Assembly (NCBI GenBank): GCA_023429985.1
Contig: JAEZCV010000104.1
Coordinates: forward strand, 1-15,781
Direction of reading: 5' to 3'
Source: Bacteroidota bacterium
Lineage (GTDB): Bacteria > Bacteroidota > Bacteroidia > Chitinophagales > Chitinophagaceae
DNA length: 15,781 bases
Shown here: positions 6,379 through 14,566 of the stretch, piece after piece
Position numbering within the stretch: position 1 is the first letter of the stretch
Layout: each line of letters opens with the position of its first letter
The notes under the pieces: model-generated
What the model saw: the letters and a program-made list of their open reading frames with translations, nothing else
The model's database searches: none
What the model was told of the DNA's origin: nothing
Program-made: the position numbers and the translations under genes

Positions 6379-7388
6379 TGGCAGAAAAGAATATAAAGTT
6401 TGAAGATTCCTCTGTAAGCCTCATTACAGGTAAAAGCTTTTCCTATTTGCGAAAAATTACTGAAAAAGAAACAACAGTATTGTTGACAGATGAAAATGTT
6501 TTTAATGCGCACAAAGAGAAATTTAATAGCTGGCAAACGATTGTAATTAAAGCCGGTGAAAAATTCAAAACACAAAGAACGGTTGATGCCATATTGAAAA
6601 ACCTGGTTCATAGAAAGGCAGACAGGAATTATAGTTTGGTGGGGGTTGGCGGTGGAGTGATAACTGATATTGCAGGTTATGTTGCCTCGGTATATATGCG
6701 CGGCATCCGTTTTGGATTTGTACCTACAACCCTGCTTGCACTGGTAGATGCTTCCATTGGTGGAAAGAATGGAATAAACCTGGGTGTTCATAAAAATATG
6801 ATAGGGCTTTTCAATCACCCTTCATTCATTCTTCATGACCTTTCATTTCTTTCAACCTTGCAGGATAAGGAATGGAATAATGGGTTTGCAGAAATCATTA
6901 AGCATGCCTGCATTAAGGATGCTTCTTTGTTTAAATTACTGGAAGAAGCCAGGCCCGCCAGGTTCAGAAAAGATAATGATGCGCTGAAGTCCTTAATTGA
7001 AAAAAACATAAAGATCAAATACAGGATAGTTGCAATTGATGAAAAAGAAAATGGTGAAAGGATGTTATTGAATTTTGGACATACATTGGGCCATGCCATA
7101 GAAAACCAGTATCAACTTTCACATGGAGAAGCAATTTCCATAGGAATGTCCTTCGCCTGTGATTTGTCCGATGCGGAGAGAGGATTTAAACAGGCCGTTC
7201 GTGTAAAGAATTTATTAGAGAAATATCGTCTTCCTGTTCATTATAATTATGATAAGAACAGGGTAATGCAGGTGTTGCGCATGGATAAAAAGAAAAAAAG
7301 CAATGTTATAAATTTTGTGCTGCTGGATAAGATAGGGAAGGCGGGATACTTCCCTCTTTCCCTGGAAAAAATTAAAAAAGCATTGTAA
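6378..7388 (+). CDS. aroB: 3-dehydroquinate synthase
   Basis: A 336-residue protein, slightly shorter than the common 350-360. It has the NAD-binding GGGVITDIAGYVASVYMRG segment, VPTTLLALVDASIGGKNGIN, the metal-ligand region NGFAEIIKHACIKD and the two-histidine motif NFGHTLGHAIE, then a late HGEAISIGM. It cyclises DAHP to 3-dehydroquinate, the second shikimate step, in the cytoplasm. Its ATG shares one base with the stop of the upstream gene and its TAA shares one base with the ATG of aroA, so the gene is tightly embedded in the operon. All key motifs are present. Confidence 0.95.
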   Translation: MAEKNIKFEDSSVSLITGKSFSYLRKITEKETTVLLTDENVFNAHKEKFNSWQTIVIKAGEKFKTQRTVDAILKNLVHRKADRNYSLVGVGGGVITDIAGYVASVYMRGIRFGFVPTTLLALVDASIGGKNGINLGVHKNMIGLFNHPSFILHDLSFLSTLQDKEWNNGFAEIIKHACIKDASLFKLLEEARPARFRKDNDALKSLIEKNIKIKYRIVAIDEKENGERMLLNFGHTLGHAIENQYQLSHGEAISIGMSFACDLSDAERGFKQAVRVKNLLEKYRLPVHYNYDKNRVMQVLRMDKKKKSNVINFVLLDKIGKAGYFPLSLEKIKKAL

Positions 7389-8656
7389 TGCAGGCCATCG
7401 TCAAACCATCTGTTATCTCCGGTATCGTTCAGGCGCCTCCTTCAAAAAGCCTGATGCAACGTGCGTTGGTAGCGGGGTTTTTAAGCAGGACAAAAACAGT
7501 TATTAAAAATCCAGGCCGGTCCGATGATGACAATGCCGTTCTTGAGATAATCAAAAACCTTGGTGCGGGGGTTGAAATTGAAGAAGTTATTACTATTGAA
7601 AGCAATGGTTTGCTTCCAAGTTCAGATATTCTTTCGGCTGGGGAAAGTGGGCTAGCAGCAAGAATGCTTGCTCCTGTGGCAGCATTATCTTCAAAAGAAA
7701 TAACATTAACCGGTAAAGGAAGTTTATTAAAAAGACCTGTTGCAGAACTGGAAAGAGTAATGAAGTTGTTGCAGGTGCAGGTTTCGTCCGAAAAGGGCTT
7801 TCTTCCTTTAAAGATCAAGGGCCCTTTGGTTCCTGCAAATATCGAAATAGACGGATCGGGCTCTTCTCAATACCTTACCGGCTTGTTGATGGCATTTTCT
7901 GCAGCAGGTGCAAAAAATGTTTCTATAGATGTTAAAAATTTAAAAAGCAAACCTTATATAGAACTAACGCTGCAGGTTATGCGCGATTTTGGCATGAAAG
8001 TTCCTCAGAACCATAATTTCCACTCGTTTTATTTTGGAGATGAAGACGTGATGCGCAGGGGTCAAATTGAGTATGCAATTGAAGGCGACTGGAGTGGCGC
8101 CGCGTTCCTGCTGGCTGCGGGAGCCATTGCAGGCGATGTCACTGTTAATGGAGTTCAAAGTTTTTCCCTTCAGTCAGACAAATTAATCATGCAGGCTCTA
8201 ATGCAGGCGGGTGCTGTTTTGAGTGTTGAAGAAAAACAGGTTTACATTAAAAGATATAAACTAAAAGCATTTCATTTTAATGCGGTGGATGCTCCCGATC
8301 TTTTTCCTCCCCTGGCTGCACTTGCTGCTGTTTGTGAAGGCACTTCGGTAATGGAAGGTGTTCACAGGCTGGAACATAAGGAAAGTAACAGGGCATTAAG
8401 TTTAGTGATGGAGCTGGAAAAATTTGGTGTGGACATTAAAATCCAGGACGACCTGCTGGTTATCCGTGGTGGAAACCCTTTGAAAGGATGCCGGGTATTT
8501 TCGCATAACGATCATCGCATTGCCATGGCTTGTGCTATACTTGGACTTGTTGCCGAAGGGGAAACAATTATTAACGGTGCGGGCTCTGTTAATAAATCTT
8601 ATCCAGATTTTTTTAAACATCTTGAACTTCTGGGGGCCAATGTATCTTTACATTAA
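7388..8656 (+). CDS. aroA: 3-phosphoshikimate 1-carboxyvinyltransferase (EPSP synthase)
   Basis: A 422-residue protein, the usual length. Motifs: PPSKSLMQRAL with the PEP-contacting Lys20, GSGSSQYLTGLLM (a class I-like shikimate-binding region), DAPDLFPPLAALAA, HKESNRA and HNDHRIAMA. It joins phosphoenolpyruvate to shikimate 3-phosphate and is the target of glyphosate in sensitive enzymes. The loop that is NAGTAMRP in the E. coli enzyme reads ESGLAARM here (86-93). The critical Gly is kept (Gly88), but the neighbouring Thr is Leu89 and the Pro position is Met93. Translation is probably coupled to aroB and aroC by TAATG overlaps. Confidence 0.95.
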   Translation: MQAIVKPSVISGIVQAPPSKSLMQRALVAGFLSRTKTVIKNPGRSDDDNAVLEIIKNLGAGVEIEEVITIESNGLLPSSDILSAGESGLAARMLAPVAALSSKEITLTGKGSLLKRPVAELERVMKLLQVQVSSEKGFLPLKIKGPLVPANIEIDGSGSSQYLTGLLMAFSAAGAKNVSIDVKNLKSKPYIELTLQVMRDFGMKVPQNHNFHSFYFGDEDVMRRGQIEYAIEGDWSGAAFLLAAGAIAGDVTVNGVQSFSLQSDKLIMQALMQAGAVLSVEEKQVYIKRYKLKAFHFNAVDAPDLFPPLAALAAVCEGTSVMEGVHRLEHKESNRALSLVMELEKFGVDIKIQDDLLVIRGGNPLKGCRVFSHNDHRIAMACAILGLVAEGETIINGAGSVNKSYPDFFKHLELLGANVSLH

Positions 8657-9636
8657 TGAATTCATTCGGATGCATATTCAGAACTACCATTTTTGGCGAA
8701 TCGCACGGACCTTATGTAGGTATTACTATTGATGGATGTCCTGCAGGAATTCCTGTTTCTGAAAATGATTTTATTGCGGACCTTGAAAGAAGAAAAGGCG
8801 GATTGCAAAAGGCCACCACACCACGCAAGGAAGATGACATTCCTGAGTTTATCAGTGGCATATTTAATGGACATACAACCGGGGCCCCATTAACTATAGT
8901 TTTTAAGAACAGCAATACAAGACCGGAAGATTACGAAAAGCAAAGAGCCATTCCACGACCTGGGCATGCCGATTTTGTTGCATCTAAAAAGTTTCATGGA
9001 TTTGAAGATTACCGTGGAGGGGGGCATTTCAGTGGAAGGTTAACGGTTTGCCTTGTAGCAGCAGGCGTTATTGCAAAAAAGATCATATCATTTCTTTCCA
9101 TAAGATCAACCATTATTGAAATTGGCGGAATGCCTGGAACAGAAGCCGGTATTGAAAAAGCGATTGCTGCCAAAGATTCTGTAGGAGGCATCATTGAATG
9201 TGTGGTAAGCGGTTGTGCCATTGGTTGGGGCCAGCCTTTTTTTAATTCAGTTGAATCTCTATTGTCTCACGCGGTATTTTCTATTCCGGCTATAAAGGGA
9301 ATTGAATTTGGGGCTGGTTTTAGCGCGGCAAAAATGTTTGGCAGTGAGCATAACGACAGCATAAGTGATGCTTCTGGAAAAACAATAACCAATTATGCCG
9401 GGGGCGTTGTTGGAGGGATGTCGAACGGAAATGATATTGTTTTCAGGGTGGTGGTAAAACCTACATCATCAACACCCAGGGAACAAATGAGTTGGAATAA
9501 TGAAACCCGGAGTGTGGAATCTTTTTCTGTTAAAGGGCGCCACGACCTTTGTATTGCCCTTCGTGTTCCACCTGTGCTGGAAGCTGTTACTGCCATTGTA
9601 TTTGCCGATATTTACCTGCTTTCGAAGGCAGGGTAA
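8656..9636 (+). CDS. aroC: Chorismate synthase
   Basis: A 326-residue protein, somewhat shorter than the usual 350-370. It carries the three family signatures: FGESHGPYVGITIDGCPAG near the start, RPGHADFVASKKFHGF with the following RGGGHFSGRLT, and SDASGKTITNYAGGVVGGMSNG, ending with RHDLCIALRVPPVLEA. It makes chorismate from EPSP by anti-1,4 elimination and needs reduced FMN. It is the last gene of the operon, and the chorismate it makes can feed the mutase domain of the first gene. The start is fixed by the TAATG overlap with aroA and by the short conserved lead-in before FGESHG. No clear terminator follows in the next 90 bases. Confidence 0.95.
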   Translation: MNSFGCIFRTTIFGESHGPYVGITIDGCPAGIPVSENDFIADLERRKGGLQKATTPRKEDDIPEFISGIFNGHTTGAPLTIVFKNSNTRPEDYEKQRAIPRPGHADFVASKKFHGFEDYRGGGHFSGRLTVCLVAAGVIAKKIISFLSIRSTIIEIGGMPGTEAGIEKAIAAKDSVGGIIECVVSGCAIGWGQPFFNSVESLLSHAVFSIPAIKGIEFGAGFSAAKMFGSEHNDSISDASGKTITNYAGGVVGGMSNGNDIVFRVVVKPTSSTPREQMSWNNETRSVESFSVKGRHDLCIALRVPPVLEAVTAIVFADIYLLSKAG

Positions 9637-9726
9637 TATTTGAGTAAATTTAATATGTTGGGGTTGTGCTCAAAAAATTTTAATTTTCAGCCTCCCGGGC
9701 TAACCAATATTCATAAAACCATTCCT

Positions 9727-10125
9727 ATGCGTTATTTATTTTTGCTCATACTGGCTCCCATGCTGGCTTCTTTTAGCGAGATAGATCATGCCTATTCATC
9801 TTCTTCCGGAGCTGCCGGAGATAATAAAAAAGTTTATTACGGCATCGCTAGTTATTATGCCGATAAATTCAATGGCAGGCCTACTGCTAACGGTGAAATA
9901 TATACGCATAAAAAGCTTACCGCCGCCTGCAATATTTTGCCTTTAGGCACCTGGCTGAAAGTAACTAACCTTCGCAATAACAAGTTTGTGATTGTAAAGA
10001 CCAACGACCGTCTGCATGCAAGAATGAAGCGGATCGTTGATCTCAGTAAGTCGGCAGCCGAGAAACTGGGGTTCACTAAAAGGGGGCTTACCCAGGTTAA
10101 GGTTGAGGTAATAGATAAAAAATAG
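9727..10125 (+). CDS. Secreted RlpA-like double-psi beta-barrel protein
   Basis: A 132-residue protein from ATG 9727, chosen because a signal peptide (MRYLFLLILAPMLASFS) begins there; a longer frame from TTG 9640 would bury that signal. Residues 36-130 are an RlpA-type double-psi beta-barrel: YYGIASYYADKFNGRPTANG, Glu57, LPLGTWLKVTNL, TNDR (Asp94), RIVDLSKSAAEKLGF. RlpA proteins act at the septum or wall, some as lytic transglycosylases on peptide-free glycan. There is no SPOR domain. Where active relatives have AAH, this protein has AAC (Cys68), and the usual NDRGP reads NDRLH, so catalytic activity is doubtful. It lies 90 bases after aroC, with no obvious shared function. Confidence 0.82.
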   Translation: MRYLFLLILAPMLASFSEIDHAYSSSSGAAGDNKKVYYGIASYYADKFNGRPTANGEIYTHKKLTAACNILPLGTWLKVTNLRNNKFVIVKTNDRLHARMKRIVDLSKSAAEKLGFTKRGLTQVKVEVIDKK

Positions 10126-10194
10126 TCAGGTCCGGGCTATAATTCTATTTATATATTTAAATTCAGTAATTATTTAGCCTCCAAACCTGTTTTT

Positions 10195-10794
10195 ATGAAG
10201 AAATCGCTGGCCCCGGTTCTTTTGCTATTTTTTTTCTCGATCAATTCTTTTTCTCAAAATGAATATTTGCGTGCGCCGGCAATAGGAGTTAGTTTTTTCT
10301 TCAACGATTTTACCACACCGCAGAGGATCAGGGCTTCATCTTTAAATAATGTTTTAAGAAATCATCAATGGGCCGAATTCAGGGAAATGAATGCTGGTAT
10401 TGCATTGAGTTATTTTACAGGAATACATCGCAATATTGATTTTGCCGGCAGCATTGGAGCCTCTTTTGTACGCATGCCTTTGAAAGATCCGGTAAACCCT
10501 GAGGAGGAATCCATTTTACTGGAGGGAGATGCCAGTTTTCAATTTAAAATGCTACCTGAGAATTATGTTTTCACACCCTACCTGCTTGCAGGGGCAGGCA
10601 TAAGTCGTTATAAAAGTTCTTACGGCGCCTTTCTTCCCCTGGGAGGAGGTTTTAAAGTAAATATTTTTGATGAAGCTTCTATTTTTCTTCAGGCACAATA
10701 CCGCATTCCATTAACCCATGAAACCAACAATTATCATTTTGTTACCAGCCTCGGAATTTCTGGTGTTGTAGGAAAAAAGAAATATAAATCCTGA
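10195..10794 (+). CDS. Outer-membrane beta-barrel protein, OmpA-type barrel only
   Basis: A 199-residue protein. A signal peptide (about 1-20, ending SINSFSQ) is followed by alternating hydrophobic/polar strands with glycines and aromatics typical of an eight-stranded barrel: IGVSFFFNDF, GIALSYFTGI, DFAGSIGASF, TPYLLAGAGI, GAFLPLGGGFKVNIF, ASIFLQAQYRIPLT and a final FVTSLGISGVVG strand. The opening strands resemble the N-terminal half of Chitinophagaceae OmpA-family proteins, but the C-terminal peptidoglycan-binding OmpA domain is missing. The substrate, if any, is unknown. The gene ends stop-to-stop against the dehydrogenase gene on the other strand. Confidence 0.8.
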   Translation: MKKSLAPVLLLFFFSINSFSQNEYLRAPAIGVSFFFNDFTTPQRIRASSLNNVLRNHQWAEFREMNAGIALSYFTGIHRNIDFAGSIGASFVRMPLKDPVNPEEESILLEGDASFQFKMLPENYVFTPYLLAGAGISRYKSSYGAFLPLGGGFKVNIFDEASIFLQAQYRIPLTHETNNYHFVTSLGISGVVGKKKYKS

Positions 10795-10803
10795 TCAGGA
10801 TTT
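10786..10803. terminator. Perfect palindrome over both stop codons of convergent genes
   Basis: AAATCCTGA (10786-10794) is the exact reverse complement of TCAGGATTT (10795-10803), so the centre falls precisely between the two TGA stop codons. On the plus strand a T-run continues to 10806. It probably folds into a short bidirectional terminator hairpin. No other terminator lies at this junction. Confidence 0.65.
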
Positions 10804-11688
10804 TTTGAATCCCGGGCTTGGAATAAGCTCTTTACTTCCAGGCGTATAAGTATAAAAACCTTCTCCTGATTTTACACCCAGTTTTTTTGCTGTTACCATG
10901 TTCACCAGTAATGGGCAGGGAGCATATTTAGGATTTCCAAAACCCTGGTGCAATACATTCAATATACTTAAGCAAACATCAAGTCCAATAAAGTCGGCAA
11001 GTTGTAAAGGGCCCATTGGATGTGCCATTCCCAGTTTCATCACCGTATCAATTTCTTCTACACCAGCTACTCCTTCATACAAACTATAAATGGCTTCATT
11101 GATCATAGGCATGAGAATACGGTTTGCAATAAATCCCGGGTAATCGTTAACCACACAGGGCACTTTTCCCAGTTGTCGGGAAAGTGCAACGATGTTTTCC
11201 GAAACTGTGTTTTCAGTTGCATATCCATTAATGATCTCCACCAGTTTCATTACAGGCACCGGGTTCATAAAATGCATTCCAATCACCTTTTCAGGGCGGG
11301 AAGTAACAGAAGCTATTTTTGTAATGGATATAGAAGAAGTATTGCTTGCAAGGATGGCATTTTTAGGTGCATGTTCATCGAGCTGACGGAAAATATTAAG
11401 TTTCAGTTCGATATTTTCAGTGGCTGCTTCAACAATCAATTCGGCATCATGTACACCAGTAGCAAGGGAAGAAAAAGTTGTAATATTTTCTAGGGCTGCT
11501 TCTTTTTGTTCTGCGGTAATGCCGGCTTTTGCAACCTGTCTGTCGAGATTTTTGGAAATAGTTTGAACTGCTTTGTTTAATTGATCCTGGCTTACATCAA
11601 TAAGGGATACATTAAAACCATTTTGTGCAAATACATGTGCGATGCCGTTTCCCATTGTTCCGGCACCAATAACAGCAACTTTCTTCAT
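10795..11688 (-). CDS. 3-hydroxybutyryl-CoA dehydrogenase
   Basis: A 297-residue protein of usual length. An N-terminal Rossmann fold with AVIGAGTMGNGIAHVFAQ binds NAD(P). IVEAATENIELK and SNTSSISITKIA follow, then the catalytic HFMNPVPVMKLVEII segment with the active-site His, NDYPGFIANRILMPMINEA, and a C-terminal helical domain with GMAHPMGPLQLADFIGLD. It interconverts acetoacetyl-CoA and 3-hydroxybutyryl-CoA, in butyrate/polyhydroxybutyrate-type or fatty-acid pathways. No pathway partners are adjacent, so which route it serves is open. The start at 11688 precedes MKKVAVIGAG directly, and a consensus -7 box lies 17 bases upstream. Confidence 0.93.
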   Translation of the reverse strand: MKKVAVIGAGTMGNGIAHVFAQNGFNVSLIDVSQDQLNKAVQTISKNLDRQVAKAGITAEQKEAALENITTFSSLATGVHDAELIVEAATENIELKLNIFRQLDEHAPKNAILASNTSSISITKIASVTSRPEKVIGMHFMNPVPVMKLVEIINGYATENTVSENIVALSRQLGKVPCVVNDYPGFIANRILMPMINEAIYSLYEGVAGVEEIDTVMKLGMAHPMGPLQLADFIGLDVCLSILNVLHQGFGNPKYAPCPLLVNMVTAKKLGVKSGEGFYTYTPGSKELIPSPGFKKS

Positions 11689-11705
11689 ATAAGCTTATTT
11701 GGCCG

Positions 11706-11713
11706 CAAACCTA
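11706..11713 (-). promoter_or_regulatory. Bacteroidota-type -7 box for the dehydrogenase gene
   Basis: On the minus strand the sequence is TAGGTTTG followed by C, an exact TAnnTTTG match, ending 17 bases before the ATG. A convincing -33 element is not seen. Confidence 0.55.
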
Positions 11714-12101
11714 AGAAATTGAGGGGAAAGCACCCTTATTCGAAAAATTTTCTGCTGGATTTTTGGGAAGTTTTCTTTGGTAAGTTCAGATATAAAATTG
11801 ATTGTTTAGAGTTTGGCAGGTTTAAAACAGAAATTATTTCAAAGGTTTAGCATTGTAAGATTGTGTTCAGGAATAAAGCATTATAAATATGGAGTGGCTA
11901 ACTTCAAAAAATTATATGGAATATTCACTTATGGTTAAATGTATAAAGAAATTTTTTTCATTAAACAATAGTATTACTACCTGACTTTTATAAAGTTTCT
12001 AACATTTTATAATTCAAGAAAAGAAATATTAGAAGAATGTGCTCTATTCAAACATTTTATATAAAATTTGCTTTTTTATTTCATTAAACACCAAAACTAC
12101 A
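11714..12101. other. AT-rich intergenic region with nested direct repeats
   Basis: No gene is supported in this 388-base divergent gap. It holds two pairs of direct repeats in nested order: TTTCATTAAACA at 11956-11967 and 12079-12090, and AACATTTTATA at 12001-12011 and 12051-12061. They lie upstream of the split barrel gene and could be regulatory, or could reflect chance in AT-rich DNA. A weak promoter-like TAAAATTTG lies at 12062-12070. Confidence 0.4.
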
Positions 12102-13367
12102 ATGCATAAACTGCTCTTGCTTTTTAGCCTATGCATGGCATTGTGTTTATTTGGAAGGACACAGGATTCTACTACAATATTTAAGGAAAATATTCTTGAT
12201 GCACCATTCTTCAAAAAATTAGAAAAGGGAAATAGGAAGTTTGAAAGTAAGTTGGATAAGAAAACTGCAGCATCCTTAAAGCGTTTTCAAAAGCAGGAAC
12301 AAAAATTAAAGAGGAAGATCTGGAAGAAAGATTCGGTTTTAGCAAAGCAATTGTTTAAAGATGTAGATCAGCAGTATGCAAACCTTCAAAATCTTCCTTC
12401 ACACACTTCAAAATTTAGATCAGTTTATTCTTCCAAGCTTGATTCATTATCAACTTCATTGAATTTTTTAAATTCTAATTCAACTCTACAAAGTCCTGCA
12501 CTGAATTCAACACTTTCCCAATATCAAAACATTCAGGATAAATTAAATCAGACAGACAACATCAAAAAGTTTGTTGGGTCCAGGCAAAAGCTTTTAAAGC
12601 AACACCTGGAAAAGCTCGGAATGGTAAAGGAATTGAAAGCATTTCAGAAGGAAGCCTACTATTTTTCTGCGCAGATAAAGGCATACAAGAAGCTATGGGA
12701 AGATCCTTCTGCTCTGGAAGCTAAACTGCTGGATCTTGTAAGACGACAGCCTGATTTCAAATCATTTTTTGCCAACAATTCTTTTTTAGGTTCCATATTC
12801 AGGTTGCCTGGTGCAGATCCTTCAGGTGCATCCATTGCAGGTCTTCAAACAAGGGCTGCTCTTAATCAGCAATTGGCTTCACGGTTTGGTGCCGGGACTT
12901 CTGCGCAACGCATGATCACTCAAAACCTCCGATCCGCCAAGGGAGAGCTTATGGCTTTAAAGAATAAAGCAAATAGTTTAACAGCTGGTACAATTGGAAA
13001 TCAAAAGGACCTTGACCTGCCAGAAGGCTTTAAGCCAAATAACCAGAAATCAAAAAGCCTTTTGCAAAGGCTGGAGTATGGCTTAAATATTCAATCACAA
13101 AAAGGAAGAAGTTTCTTTCCAGTTACATCTGACTTGGGATTATCTGTAGGCTATAAGATTGATGACAATAATAGGATTGGAATAGGAGCATCATACAAAC
13201 TTGGTTGGGGAAGAGGTTGGGATAATATAAGCTTAACACATCAAGGCGTTGGACTCCGGACTTTTATAGATCTGAAGCTAAAAGGAAGTTTTTTTATCTC
13301 TGGAGGTTATGAGCAAAATTACCGTTCAGAATTCCAATCTATTGAAGTTTTAAAGAATTACATGTAA
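12102..13367 (+). pseudogene. Predicted outer-membrane barrel protein with coiled-coil N-terminal half, split by IS (5' part)
   Basis: From ATG 12102 (a GTG at 12039 is open but would bury the signal peptide) the frame gives 420 native residues plus one residue and a stop supplied by the insertion sequence. A signal peptide (MHKLLLLFSLCMALCLFG) is followed by a long Lys/Gln/Leu-rich helical region (about 30-290, likely coiled coil) and, from about residue 330, beta-strand sequence typical of an outer-membrane barrel (DLGLSVGYKI, RIGIGASYKLGWGRGW, FFISGGYEQNY). The frame breaks at LKNY and continues exactly at 14573 after the element. Restored length is 472 residues. No named family is recognised. 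The gene just downstream encodes an Rhs-like exported protein, so the two probably form an exported pair. Confidence 0.75.
13356..13362. repeat. Target-site duplication, left copy
   Basis: AATTACA immediately outside the left end of the insertion sequence, identical to 14567-14573. Deleting one copy and the element restores the host reading frame. Confidence 0.9.
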
Positions 13368-13391
13368 TAGTTACTAGTTGATCCGACAGTT
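13363..13391 (+). repeat. IS left terminal inverted repeat
   Basis: 29 bases starting TGTA; 23 of 29 positions match the reverse complement of 14538-14566. Confidence 0.88.
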
Positions 13392-13435
13392 TAGGATTTT
13401 TCCTTTTAGTAATCAAAAGGGTTTGGATTAAAAAT

Positions 13436-14485
13436 TTATGCAGCTGTTGAAGCTTGATTCAACATTTTTTCTACTGCCAAGTTAAGTGATTCTATAAAAG
13501 TTTGCATTGGCGTTTTACCGTAGCAGTATCGTCCACTGTGAGTACGTTCTTCATTGTAATGTTTTATCCACTCATCCAGATCTGATTGAAGGCTTTCCAG
13601 GTCTTGGTAAAGTTTTCTTCGGAAGGTAACAGCGTAGAACTCATCTTGCATTGTTCGGTGCAATCTCTCACAGATTCCATTAGATTGGGGATGTCGTACT
13701 TTCGTTTTACTGTGATCGATGTTCTCAAGTTGGAGATAAAGCTCATATTCATGATTTTCAGGTCTGCCATTGAACTCTGTTCCCCGGTCTGTAAGCATTC
13801 TTAAAATTGGTATTTCATGCTGTTCAAAGAAAGGAATGACCCTGTCATTGAGCACATCTGCGGACGTGATCGCGTGCTTGCTTGTGTAAAGCTTTGCAAA
13901 AGCTACGCGACTGTATGTGTCGATTACGGTTTGTTGGTAAATCCGGCCTACGCCTTTAATTGTCCCAACATAGTAGGTGTCCTGAGCCACCAGATAACCT
14001 GGATGCTCAGTTTCAATTTCGCCACAGGCTTCAAGTTTTTCCTTTTTGCGTTCTAAGGCAATTACCTGAGCCTCTGTGAGAATGAGTCCATCCTGAGCCA
14101 TTCGAGTTTCCAGTGCCTTTAATCGCTTCTCAAAGACTTCCAGATCGTGTCTTTGCCAAACGCAACGTACACCGGCTGCAGAGATGAATATTCCTTTCTT
14201 CCGCAGTTCATTACAGGCCCTGGATTGACCATAAGCTGGGTAGTCAAAAGCCATCTGCACAACAGCTTCTTCCACCTCTGGTTCTACCCGGTTTTTAGGA
14301 ATAGGTTTACGGCGGCTAATCTCCCGCAAGGCTTCTTCCCCACCAACATTATACAATTGCTTGATGCGATAAAAGCTGTCACGGCTGGTGCCCATTAGCT
14401 TACAGGCACGAGTTACATTGTTTAATTGTTCTGCTAAATTGAGTAGACCTACTCTGGATTTGATTAATTTAGTTTCTGAGTTCAT
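13436..14485 (-). CDS. IS481-family transposase
   Basis: 349 residues from ATG 14485; a longer frame from TTG 14539 would start inside the inverted repeat and lacks conserved sequence before MNSETKLIKSR. The N-terminus is a helix-turn-helix DNA-binding region (LLNLAEQLNNVTRACKLMG, then SRDSFYRIKQLY). An rve-type integrase core follows with the catalytic acids Asp169 (AQDTYYVG), Asp233 (LTDRGTEF) and Glu273 (NGICERLHRT). The C-terminus has WIKHYNEERTHSGRYCYGKTP, typical of this family. It cuts and joins the element ends. No frameshift or missing catalytic residue is seen, so it is probably active. Confidence 0.95.
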   Translation of the reverse strand: MNSETKLIKSRVGLLNLAEQLNNVTRACKLMGTSRDSFYRIKQLYNVGGEEALREISRRKPIPKNRVEPEVEEAVVQMAFDYPAYGQSRACNELRKKGIFISAAGVRCVWQRHDLEVFEKRLKALETRMAQDGLILTEAQVIALERKKEKLEACGEIETEHPGYLVAQDTYYVGTIKGVGRIYQQTVIDTYSRVAFAKLYTSKHAITSADVLNDRVIPFFEQHEIPILRMLTDRGTEFNGRPENHEYELYLQLENIDHSKTKVRHPQSNGICERLHRTMQDEFYAVTFRRKLYQDLESLQSDLDEWIKHYNEERTHSGRYCYGKTPMQTFIESLNLAVEKMLNQASTAA

Positions 14486-14537
14486 GATCTGACTTTTTGG
14501 GGTTATGAAATAAGTGTGGTTACTTAAATTTAATCCC

Positions 14538-14566
14538 AATTGTCAGATCAACTCTTAACTTCTACA
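14538..14566 (-). repeat. IS right terminal inverted repeat
   Basis: Reads TGTAGAAGTTA and onward on the minus strand; partner of 13363-13391. Confidence 0.88.

Larger units (their letters stand above)
13363..14566 (-). mobile_element. Complete IS481-family insertion sequence, 1204 bp
   Basis: The element begins TGTA and ends TACA, is bounded by a 7-bp duplication (AATTACA), and has 29-bp imperfect terminal inverted repeats matching at 23 positions (13363-13391 and 14538-14566). The shared core reads AGTTGATC then GACA. It carries one transposase gene, transcribed opposite to the host gene. The intact transposase, clear ends and clean duplication suggest a recent insertion. Confidence 0.92.

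Noticed and set aside
6351..6818. 155-residue minus-strand frame
   Set aside because: Antisense to aroB, whose motifs are complete on the plus strand.
9640..9726. Upstream TTG extension of the RlpA-like gene
   Set aside because: It would place 29 residues before a clear signal peptide; ATG 9727 fits better.
11020..11493. 157-residue plus-strand frame
   Set aside because: Antisense to the dehydrogenase gene; a shadow of a well-conserved coding region.
11581..11850. 89-residue plus-strand frame reaching into the intergenic gap
   Set aside because: First part is antisense to the dehydrogenase start; the remainder is AT-rich without motif or promoter.
13402..13420. Hairpin CCTTTT/AAAAGG downstream of the transposase gene as its terminator
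   Set aside because: On the transposase strand the stem is followed by an A-run, not a T-run, so a terminator role is not supported.
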